From Actinomycetota bacterium (lineage in GTDB: Bacteria > Actinomycetota > Actinomycetes > Actinomycetales > Microbacteriaceae): DNA of 12,915 nt. The position numbers and the translations under genes were made by a program. The DNA is taken from assembly GCA_009702645.1 (NCBI GenBank), contig WLHO01000011.1:1-12915 (forward strand), given 5' to 3'. Under the pieces are notes generated by a model, which made no database searches, was not told the DNA's origin, and saw only the letters and a program-made list of their open reading frames with translations. Below are positions 6,437-12,915 of this stretch, one piece after another (the stretch's first letter is position 1; every line of letters starts with the position of its first letter).

Positions 6437-6804
6437 TGTGTGCCGCCTTCTAAATCAAGTTTGCTCTTTGCTGCTCGAGCTTTATCAATTGTGCCACCGG
6501 CAATCATTCCCCAGGTCCACATTGCCAAGAAAATTGCTCCCAGTAGATACATCAAGGGCACCCAAATGCCAAGCGAAAGCACTACCCCTTGCAAAATCCA
6601 GCCCAGAACATAAGTTCCTGGCTTTCCCAAGATGGCTGGGAAAATCATCAAAAGAACTGACAAGCCGAGACCGACTCCCCAAATTACTGCTGGGTCAGGG
6701 TAAACCTGCAGGCCAAATCCAACCAAGGTTGCAAAAAACACCACGACCGATTGGAATACCATGACCAAAGATCCGAGTGTTGCCTTAGTGGATCTATTCC
6801 TCAT
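6433..6804 (-). CDS. DUF4233 family membrane protein
   Basis: Small membrane protein of unknown function, of a family I recall as actinobacterial and usually placed between folC and ndk, as here. The 123 residues contain four hydrophobic segments (about 9-32, 38-58, 64-82 and 83-102). A basic N-terminus (RNRSTK) and a charged C-terminal tail (about 106-123) suggest both ends are cytoplasmic. No catalytic motif is evident. The ATG at 6804 lies inside the end of folC (11-base overlap), with a perfect AGGAGG six bases upstream. The TGA overlaps the ndk start. Such tight packing implies co-expression with folate and nucleotide genes, but no role can be assigned from sequence alone. Confidence 0.85.
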   Translation of the reverse strand: MRNRSTKATLGSLVMVFQSVVVFFATLVGFGLQVYPDPAVIWGVGLGLSVLLMIFPAILGKPGTYVLGWILQGVVLSLGIWVPLMYLLGAIFLAMWTWGMIAGGTIDKARAAKSKLDLEGGTQ

Positions 6805-8158
6805 CGGAGTCCTCCTGAATTAATTTGATGACGTCTCCTACTAAGGTAATCGACCCAGTGACCACGACCATGCCACCGATCTCGATAGCCCGTTGTTTAG
6901 CTTGCTCCAAGGCCAATTTAAAATCAGAGATGCTAGCTACATCTTGACCAAGGCTCGCACTTGCAATTATTTCAAGCTCAGCAGCAGGCATCGACCTTGG
7001 AGATGAGGATTGGGTTATCACTACAGCTTCAAACACTCCAGCCAGATTTGAAACCAAACCAGCTACATCTTTATCGGCAAGAACCGCCACTAGTCCCACC
7101 AGTGGTTTATCTGAGAACTCAGAGCGCAAGGCGTTGGCAAGGATTTTTGCACCAGCAGGATTGTGCGCTCCATCAAGTAGAAGTGCAGGTTCGGTTTTGA
7201 TCAGCTGAAGCCGTCCCGGTGAAGACACATCTGAAATAGCAGAGCGCAAGATATCGTCCGCGATTTGAATCGCGCCGCCGCCAAGAAAAGCTTCAACCGC
7301 TGCCACAGCAAGAGCCAAATTCTGCCCTTGGTGAGATCCAAATACTGGAGCTGCGTAAGGTCCATACTGACCCGTCAATCCTGAAATGGAAATTGACTGA
7401 CCGGTGTCAGTTGAAATGAACTCACTTACCTGAAAGTCTTTACCCTCCAGTTTCAACCCCTCGGCAATTTGCCCAGAGACTTTTTCTAGAACAGCAAGCA
7501 CCGCAGGTTCTTGGGCGGAACTAACCACAAGAGATCCGGGTTTGATAATTCCCGATTTAGTCTCGGCGATTTCCTCAACGGTGTTTCCGAGGCGATCCAT
7601 GTGGTCCAGGCCAATCGGCGTAAAGACAGCAACGTCACCATCAGCAACATTCGTCGAATCCCAGGTTCCGCCCATTCCAACTTCTAGAACTAGAACATCA
7701 ACTGGCGCGTCAGCAAAAACTGCGAATCCAAGAACTGCAAGTGCCTCAAAGAAGGTCAAGGGGTTCTCGCCCTTTTCGGCTAGCTCTTGATCTACAAACT
7801 CGAGAATCGGTTCAATATCTGAATAAACGCTAATGAGCTGCTCATCACTAACCGGCTCCCCATCTAAAGCCATGCGCTCGTTCAAGCGAACCAAATGAGG
7901 AGATGTAAAGCGGCCGGTTCTTAGGCCATGCTCGCGCAAGATGCGCTCAATGAATCTAGTGGTGGAGGTTTTTCCATTGGTGCCGGTGACGTGAATGACC
8001 CGGTAGGAGCGCTGAGGGTCGCCAAGAAGTTCTACTGCCCGTTTAGTTGGCTCAAGCCTTGGTCGAATCTTGTTTTCTGGAATCCGAAGCATAAGCTTCG
8101 CTAAAACAAGATCGGATTGTGATTCCCAGTATTTATCGTCTCTGGCTTCTTGACTCAA
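6794..8158 (-). CDS. folC: Folylpolyglutamate synthase / dihydrofolate synthase
   Basis: Adds L-glutamate to dihydropteroate and/or extends the glutamate tail of folates, an ATP-dependent cytoplasmic ligase of the Mur ligase fold. The 454 residues show the P-loop GTNGKTST at 59-66, [12 protein letters not shown] at 85-96, [13 protein letters not shown] at 158-170, the LDHMDRLG segment at 184-191, the probably carbamylated K201 in [10 protein letters not shown], and the C-terminal DGAHNP at 329-334. The start is TTG (8156-8158), overlapping the ileS TGA as TTGA, with GGTGG seven bases upstream. The first internal ATG would be at residue 23 and would cut into the conserved N-terminus, so the TTG start is preferred. 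Whether it makes dihydrofolate as well as polyglutamates cannot be decided here. Confidence 0.96.
   Translation of the reverse strand: MSQEARDDKYWESQSDLVLAKLMLRIPENKIRPRLEPTKRAVELLGDPQRSYRVIHVTGTNGKTSTTRFIERILREHGLRTGRFTSPHLVRLNERMALDGEPVSDEQLISVYSDIEPILEFVDQELAEKGENPLTFFEALAVLGFAVFADAPVDVLVLEVGMGGTWDSTNVADGDVAVFTPIGLDHMDRLGNTVEEIAETKSGIIKPGSLVVSSAQEPAVLAVLEKVSGQIAEGLKLEGKDFQVSEFISTDTGQSISISGLTGQYGPYAAPVFGSHQGQNLALAVAAVEAFLGGGAIQIADDILRSAISDVSSPGRLQLIKTEPALLLDGAHNPAGAKILANALRSEFSDKPLVGLVAVLADKDVAGLVSNLAGVFEAVVITQSSSPRSMPAAELEIIASASLGQDVASISDFKLALEQAKQRAIEIGGMVVVTGSITLVGDVIKLIQEDSDEE
6811..6816 (-). promoter_or_regulatory. Ribosome binding site of the DUF4233 gene inside folC
   Basis: The minus strand reads AGGAGG, six bases before the ATG at 6804, within folC coding sequence. 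It fixes the DUF4233 start and supports the 11-base overlap. Confidence 0.8.
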
Positions 8159-11100
8159 AGCTTTGCCACCGCAATTTGAACCTGCTGTGACTCACCAACT
8201 GGAACTGGTGTGACTAATGACTCTGAATCAAGAAGCGATAGCTCAAGAGTTAAAGTTTCACTCTTTACAAGCTCCTCATTCGCCAAGATAGCTGCTACTA
8301 CCGATGCATTTCCAGAAAGCTCTGTTTTGATTCGGTCTGAAACATCGAAATCTGCATCTTTTCGAGCCTGCTGAATCGCACGGATTACATCTCTTGCCAA
8401 GCCCTCAGCCGCTAACTCTTCAGTGACAACGCGATTCAAAATCACGAAACCGCCACCAGGCAAAATACCAATTAGCTTCTCTTCGCTCGACTCGTCTTTG
8501 GCAACCAATGTGATTTCGTATTCGCCTTCTTCAAGCGCTACTCCATTGACTCTCACACCCTGGGCGTTGGTTTCCCAGTTTCCATTCTTGGCTGCCTGGA
8601 TGATTTCCTGAACTTGCTTGCCAAGTCTTGGACCAAGAGCTCTTGAATTAACCGTCAACTGCTTCTCAACGCCAAATGCCTTAGTTGACTCAACGGCTAG
8701 CTCGACAAGCTCAACTTCCTTTACGTTTAGCTCTTCCGCAATAATTCCTGCAAAGTCAGAAAGCTTCGCAGCATGCGTAGTTACGACCGTCAATTTTGAA
8801 AGCGGGAGTCGAACTCGCAAGCCATTTGTTTTCCTAAGGCCCAGTGCTACAGAGCTAACGGTACGGACCTGGTCCATGGCGGTCACAAGATCTTGGTCGT
8901 AGGAGAGCTTGCTGGCATCCGGCCAAGACTCTAGATGAACACTCTTGCCACCAGTTAGTCCTCGCCAAATTTCCTCAGCAACCATCGGAAGCAGCGGTGC
9001 AACCACTCGTGTGACTTGTTCGAGCACGGTGTAGAGGGTATCGAACGCTTCCTCGTTGCCAGCCCAGAAGCGATCTCGTGAACGACGGACATACCAGTTG
9101 GTTAGAACGTCGCTGAAATCACGCAGCCTTGCGGAGGCAGCGTAGGAATCGTAGAGATTTAAGTCTGCTTCAACTTCAGTTATCAGATCACGCGTCTTGG
9201 CAAGAAGGTAGCGGTCTAGGACGTCGGTACTCGAGACCGAGTACTTGGCTTTGTAGTTCGATGCATTGGCATAAAGAGAGAAGAAGTACCAAGTATTCCA
9301 AAGCGGAAGTAGAACTTGCCTAACGCCCTCGCGGATTCCTTGCTCAGTGACAATCAAGTTTCCGCCACGAAGAATTGGGCTGGACATTAGGAACCAGCGC
9401 ATGGCGTCGGATCCGTCACGATCGAAAACCTCGTAAACATCTGGATAGTTGCGAAGCGATTTGGACATCTTTTGTCCGTCATTACCAAGAACAATTCCGT
9501 GCGAAATCGCTGACTTGAACGCCGGGCGATCAAACAGTGCTGTGGCTAGAACATGCAGTGTGTAGAACCATCCTCTGGTTTGACCCACATACTCCACGAT
9601 GAAATCACCTGGGTTGTGTGTTTCAAACCAGTCACGATTTTCAAACGGATAGTGAACCTGAGCAAATGGCATAGAACCGGATTCAAACCAGCAGTCCAAA
9701 ACTTCTGGCACTCGACGCATGGTTGATTTGCCGGTTGGATCATCTGGGTTTGGTCTGGTTAGTTGGTCGATAAATGGACGATGGAAATCCTCTGGTGCTT
9801 TTCCAAAGTCTTTCTCGAGTTCTTCGAGAGATCCGTAAACATCGATGCGCGGGTAGTTTGGGTCATCGGATTTCCAGACTGGAATCGGCGCTCCCCAGAA
9901 ACGGTTTCGGCTGATTGCCCAATCGCGCACATTTTCGAGCCACTTTCCAAATGACCCGTCTTTGGTGTGCGAAGGAGTCCACTCGATCTGCTGGTTTAGC
10001 TCAAGCATGCGGTCTTTGACTTTTGTGGTTTCTACGAACCACGACGAAACTGCCTTGTAGATCAATGGGTTCTTGCAGCGGTAGCAATGAGGATAGGGGT
10101 GCTCGTAGCTTGCCTGGCGCAACAGTCTGCCCTCGGCCTTTAGTTTCTGAGTGATTGGCTTGTTGGCATCGAAAACGTGCTGGCCTTCAAAGTCAGAAAT
10201 AACAGAGTTAAACTGACCGCGCTCGTTCACTGATACGTAGACCGGGATCCCTGCTTCGTCACAAAGCTTCTGGTCATCTTCACCATAAGCCGGGGCCTGG
10301 TGAACAATACCTGTTCCTTCGTTGTCCGCGACGTAGTCGCCGACTAGTACTTGCCAGGCATTTTTGGTATCGAATTTTGTTTCGTCGGCGTAGTAATCAA
10401 AGATTCGGGTGTAGCGAATTCCGCCTAGGTCTTTACCCAGAATGGTTTTCTCTGTTGCTGCAATCGCAGACTCGGCATCCTCATAGCCCAAGTCCTTCGC
10501 ATACGCCCCCAGCAAAGATGCTGCAATCAGATATTTGATTTTGGAATCCCCGCCGTCGGCTGCCCCGTTAGGCCCGGCGGAGACCACAGCGTAAGAAATC
10601 TCCGGTCCTACCGCGAGCGCAAAGTTCGTTGGAAGAGTCCAGGGAGTAGTCGTCCAGGCCAACATCCGGACGCCCGTTAGCTCACCCTCGGTTATTGGAA
10701 AGGTGACTGTGACGGATTGGTCCTGACGAGTTTTGTATACCTCGTCGTCCATCCTGAGTTCGTGGTTCGAAAGTGGAGTCTCACATCTCCAGCAGTAAGC
10801 AAGGACCTTGAAGCCCTCGTAGATCAAACCTTTTTTATAGAGTTCTTTGAACGCCCAGATAACACTCTCGGTGTAGTTGGTATCTAGGGTCTTGTAGTCA
10901 TTATCAAAATCAACCCAGCGAGCTTGCCTTGTGACGTACGCTCTCCAGTCTTCGGTGTATTTCAGGACCGAGGTCTTGCAGTAGGCGTTGAACTTATCTA
11001 CGCCATACTTTTCAATCTCCGGTCTGCCGGATATGCCCAGCTGACGCTCGGCTTCTACCTCGGCAGGTAGTCCGTGGGTATCCCAACCAAAGCGTCTTTC

Positions 11101-11367
11101 GACTCGGTAGCCCTGCATGGTTTTGAACCGTGGAACCAGGTCTTTGGTGTAGCCAGTAAGAAGGTGTCCGTAGTGTGGAAGCCCGTTGGCAAATGGAGGA
11201 CCGTCGTAAAAGACGAATTCCTCGGCCCCTTGCGCTTTTCGCTGATCAATAGACTCTTGAAAAGTGCCCTCTTTGTCCCAGTATTCGAGGATTTCCTTCT
11301 CAATCTCAGGAAAGCTAGGACTCGGGTTTACACCAACTGCCTTACCGGCCGAGTTCAGGGGATACAT
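8155..11367 (-). CDS. ileS: Isoleucyl-tRNA synthetase, IleS2 type
   Basis: Charges tRNA-Ile with isoleucine and edits mischarged valine. The 1070 residues are typical of the eukaryote-like IleS2 class. The HIGH box is HYGH (65-68) after PPFANGLP, the [10 protein letters not shown] segment lies at 94-103, and KMSKS is at 633-637 followed by LRNYPD. The CP1 editing domain has [10 protein letters not shown] at 239-248. Two CxxC pairs (C192/C195 and C428/C431) resemble the zinc site of the Thermus enzyme. The IleS1-type C-terminal zinc finger is absent; instead there is a long C-terminal domain. The ATG at 11367 has only a weak AGAAAG ribosome binding site. It heads the ileS-folC-DUF4233-ndk group and is divergent from valS. 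Known IleS2 enzymes tolerate mupirocin better than IleS1, so reduced sensitivity is expected but inferred. Confidence 0.97.
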   Translation of the reverse strand: MYPLNSAGKAVGVNPSPSFPEIEKEILEYWDKEGTFQESIDQRKAQGAEEFVFYDGPPFANGLPHYGHLLTGYTKDLVPRFKTMQGYRVERRFGWDTHGLPAEVEAERQLGISGRPEIEKYGVDKFNAYCKTSVLKYTEDWRAYVTRQARWVDFDNDYKTLDTNYTESVIWAFKELYKKGLIYEGFKVLAYCWRCETPLSNHELRMDDEVYKTRQDQSVTVTFPITEGELTGVRMLAWTTTPWTLPTNFALAVGPEISYAVVSAGPNGAADGGDSKIKYLIAASLLGAYAKDLGYEDAESAIAATEKTILGKDLGGIRYTRIFDYYADETKFDTKNAWQVLVGDYVADNEGTGIVHQAPAYGEDDQKLCDEAGIPVYVSVNERGQFNSVISDFEGQHVFDANKPITQKLKAEGRLLRQASYEHPYPHCYRCKNPLIYKAVSSWFVETTKVKDRMLELNQQIEWTPSHTKDGSFGKWLENVRDWAISRNRFWGAPIPVWKSDDPNYPRIDVYGSLEELEKDFGKAPEDFHRPFIDQLTRPNPDDPTGKSTMRRVPEVLDCWFESGSMPFAQVHYPFENRDWFETHNPGDFIVEYVGQTRGWFYTLHVLATALFDRPAFKSAISHGIVLGNDGQKMSKSLRNYPDVYEVFDRDGSDAMRWFLMSSPILRGGNLIVTEQGIREGVRQVLLPLWNTWYFFSLYANASNYKAKYSVSSTDVLDRYLLAKTRDLITEVEADLNLYDSYAASARLRDFSDVLTNWYVRRSRDRFWAGNEEAFDTLYTVLEQVTRVVAPLLPMVAEEIWRGLTGGKSVHLESWPDASKLSYDQDLVTAMDQVRTVSSVALGLRKTNGLRVRLPLSKLTVVTTHAAKLSDFAGIIAEELNVKEVELVELAVESTKAFGVEKQLTVNSRALGPRLGKQVQEIIQAAKNGNWETNAQGVRVNGVALEEGEYEITLVAKDESSEEKLIGILPGGGFVILNRVVTEELAAEGLARDVIRAIQQARKDADFDVSDRIKTELSGNASVVAAILANEELVKSETLTLELSLLDSESLVTPVPVGESQQVQIAVAKL

Positions 11368-11449
11368 TTTTGGCTTTCTGGGCTTATGCGTTAGGGAATC
11401 TCTGACAATGTTAACCTGTAACGACCCCCATTTATGGAGACTTTGACCT
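11368..11449. promoter_or_regulatory. Divergent ileS/valS promoter region
   Basis: This 82-bp gap must hold promoters for both synthetase genes unless they lie inside the coding ends. On the minus strand TTGTCA (11403-11408) is a 5/6 match to a -35, but its -10 partner TAAGCC is poor. On the plus strand TAACCT (11412-11417) is a possible -10 without a good -35. GTTAAC at 11410-11415 is a small palindrome. The gap is too short for a full T-box leader and no T-box TGGNACC core is visible. Confidence 0.4.
11436..11440 (+). promoter_or_regulatory. Ribosome binding site of valS
   Basis: GGAGA lies nine bases before the TTG at 11450. The alternative GTG at 11474 has no Shine-Dalgarno, so this site decides the start. 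Confidence 0.55.
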
Positions 11450-12915
11450 TTGAATAATCAGCAACTGCCCGGTGTGAGCTTTGTCCGCGCCGCAACCACC
11501 CCTGACAAGGTCGGAGTAGAGGGTCTCGAAGCTAAGTGGGGTCCTAACTGGGATAGCAAAGGCACTTACAGCTTTGACAAATCAGCTGCAAAGGCCAACA
11601 TCTACTCAATCGATACTCCTCCCCCGACGGTGTCAGGTTCCCTGCACGTAGGTCACGTCTTTAGCTACACCCACACCGATCTGATTGCCCGATACCAGCG
11701 CATGATCGGTAAAGAGGTCTACTACCCGATGGGCTGGGACGATAACGGGTTGCCTACAGAGCGGCGCGTTCAAAACTTTTATGGCGTTCGATGCGACCCA
11801 ACTCTTCCTTATCAGGATGGCTTCGTTCCACCATTTGAGGGCGGCGACGGAAAATCTTCCAAGGCAGCTGACCAAATCCCAATTTCAAGAAGAAACTTCA
11901 TCGAACTGTGCGAGAAGTTAACACTCGAAGACGAGAAGCACTTTGAAGCTCTTTGGCGCCAGCTCGGCTTGTCCATCGACTGGTCTCAGACTTATCAAAC
12001 AATTTCGCCAGACGCTCAGGCTGTTTCGCAGAAAGCTTTCCTGAACAACCTCTCCCGCGGCGAGGCTTACCAGGCAATGGCGCCAACTCTATGGGACGTA
12101 ACTTTCAGAACTGCAGTTGCTCAGGCCGAGCTGGAAGATCGAGACCAGCCTGGTGCATATCACCGCATCGGTTTTGATGGTCCAGATGGAAAAATCTTTA
12201 TCGAAACGACCCGTCCTGAGTTGATTCCAGCCTGTGTGGCACTTGTTGCACACCCAGACGATGAGCGATACCAACCGATGTTTGGCAAAACCGTAAAGAC
12301 ACCGTTGTTTGGAGTAGAGGTTCCGGTTCTCGCACACCACCTCGCCCAAAAGGACAAAGGTTCAGGAATTGCAATGATTTGTACTTTTGGTGACGTCACC
12401 GACGTTATTTGGTGGCGAGAACTTGATCTTCCAAACCGAGCAATTTTGGGCTGGGATGGTCGTATCGTTTCAGAAGCGCCAGATGTAATCAGCGATGCTA
12501 AAGGTAAAGAGATTTTTGCCCAGCTGGCTGGCAAGACAGTGTTCTCAGCAAAGCAGACGATTGTCGAGCTACTGCAGGCATCCGGCGACATGGTTGGCGA
12601 ACCCAAGCCAATCACTCATCCAGTTAAGTTCTTTGAAAAAGGTGACAAGCCGCTGGAGATCGTATCTACTCGTCAGTGGTACATCCGCAACGGAGGACGA
12701 GACCAGGCTCTTCGTGAAAAGCTCATTGAACTTGGAAAGAGCCTGAAGTTTCACCCTGACTTTATGCGCGTGCGATACGAGAACTGGGTCAACGGTCTAA
12801 CCGGAGACTGGCTGATCTCAAGACAGCGATTCTTTGGTGTTCCAATCCCTGTTTGGTACCAGCTCGATGCCGACGGCAATCCTGATTTCGATAAGGTTCT
12901 GACTCCAGAGGTTGC
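11450..12915 (+). CDS. valS: Valyl-tRNA synthetase (N-terminal part, runs off edge)
   Basis: Charges tRNA-Val and edits threonine. The frame stays open to the right edge, giving 488 complete codons of a protein usually near 850-900 residues. The HIGH box is HVGH at 66-69 after PPPTVSGSL, and [18 protein letters not shown] follows. In the CP1 editing region the usual ATTRPET appears as ETTRPEL, and the usual TPAHDPND as CTFGDVTD followed by WWREL. This is the variant ValS type I associate with some Actinobacteria, Rickettsia and Archaea. LISRQRFFG near the end of the window is the conserved segment after CP1; KMSKS lies beyond the edge. An in-frame TGA at 11444-11446 limits the start to TTG 11450 or GTG 11474; TTG is preferred because of its GGAGA site. 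Confidence 0.93.
   Translation, partial: MNNQQLPGVSFVRAATTPDKVGVEGLEAKWGPNWDSKGTYSFDKSAAKANIYSIDTPPPTVSGSLHVGHVFSYTHTDLIARYQRMIGKEVYYPMGWDDNGLPTERRVQNFYGVRCDPTLPYQDGFVPPFEGGDGKSSKAADQIPISRRNFIELCEKLTLEDEKHFEALWRQLGLSIDWSQTYQTISPDAQAVSQKAFLNNLSRGEAYQAMAPTLWDVTFRTAVAQAELEDRDQPGAYHRIGFDGPDGKIFIETTRPELIPACVALVAHPDDERYQPMFGKTVKTPLFGVEVPVLAHHLAQKDKGSGIAMICTFGDVTDVIWWRELDLPNRAILGWDGRIVSEAPDVISDAKGKEIFAQLAGKTVFSAKQTIVELLQASGDMVGEPKPITHPVKFFEKGDKPLEIVSTRQWYIRNGGRDQALREKLIELGKSLKFHPDFMRVRYENWVNGLTGDWLISRQRFFGVPIPVWYQLDADGNPDFDKVLTPEV

Noticed and set aside
6318..6764. A 148-codon plus-strand open frame opposite ndk and the DUF4233 gene
   Set aside because: Both opposite genes are clear family members with good ribosome binding sites; the antisense product shows no domain or membrane pattern of its own.
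11368..11449. T-box leader for ileS
   Set aside because: The gap is only 82 bp and lacks the conserved T-box core and specifier-loop architecture.
11434..11457. A seven-codon ORF (METLTFE) overlapping the valS start
   Set aside because: It has no ribosome binding site and no run of Val, Ile or Leu codons typical of an attenuating leader peptide. A frame this short is expected by chance.
12160..12615. A 151-codon minus-strand open frame within valS
   Set aside because: The plus-strand frame is unmistakably ValS, with [14 protein letters not shown] and editing-domain motifs; the minus frame is its shadow.
1..12915. CRISPR array, insertion sequence, prophage or integrated element
   Set aside because: There are no regularly spaced repeats, transposase, integrase, tRNA target or flanking repeats; gene order is that of a normal chromosomal housekeeping block.

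Overview
The window is a stretch of chromosomal housekeeping genes. It most likely comes from a high-GC Gram-positive (Actinobacteria), probably a small-genome freshwater member of the Microbacteriaceae such as the Rhodoluna/Aquiluna type. Three things point that way. The order folC - DUF4233 - ndk - rne - rplU - rpmA - obg - proB is the standard actinobacterial block, and from memory Mycobacterium tuberculosis carries a very similar one. The DUF4233 membrane protein is, as I recall, restricted to Actinobacteria. The proteins are actinobacterial in style (RNase E with a basic N-terminal extension, Obg with a charged C-terminal tail), while base composition looks close to half GC, low for the phylum. 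Genus level is inference.

Layout from left to right. Positions 4-2976 (minus strand) carry proB, obg, rpmA and rplU, read right to left: two large-subunit ribosomal proteins, the ribosome-assembly GTPase, then the first enzyme of proline synthesis. A candidate promoter for this group lies at 3030-3059, overlapping the 3' end of rne. A perfect 13-bp hairpin sits between rpmA and obg. Positions 3043-5130 (minus) hold RNase E/G. Positions 5131-5408 are the largest non-coding stretch: the divergent control region between rne and a plus-strand VKOR-family disulfide-forming membrane protein (5409-6026). The VKOR gene ends tail to tail with ndk, and the two stop codons overlap.

Positions 6023-11367 (minus) form a tightly overlapping group ileS - folC - DUF4233 - ndk, in which every junction is a 4- or 11-base overlap, so it is almost certainly one transcript with coupled translation. 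An 82-bp divergent gap separates ileS from valS (plus), which starts at 11450 with a TTG codon and runs off the right edge.

Functionally the window joins translation (IleS, ValS, L21, L27, Obg), RNA turnover (RNase E), folate polyglutamylation (FolC), nucleotide balance (Ndk), proline synthesis (ProB) and extracytoplasmic disulfide formation (VKOR). I see no mobile element, phage gene, CRISPR array, tRNA or rRNA, and nothing that looks like an undescribed defence or biosynthetic system. The points most worth a second look are the hairpin between rpmA and obg, the structured rne/VKOR intergenic region, the divergent ValS editing-site sequence, the PUA-less ProB, and the opposite-strand VKOR gene inside the conserved block.
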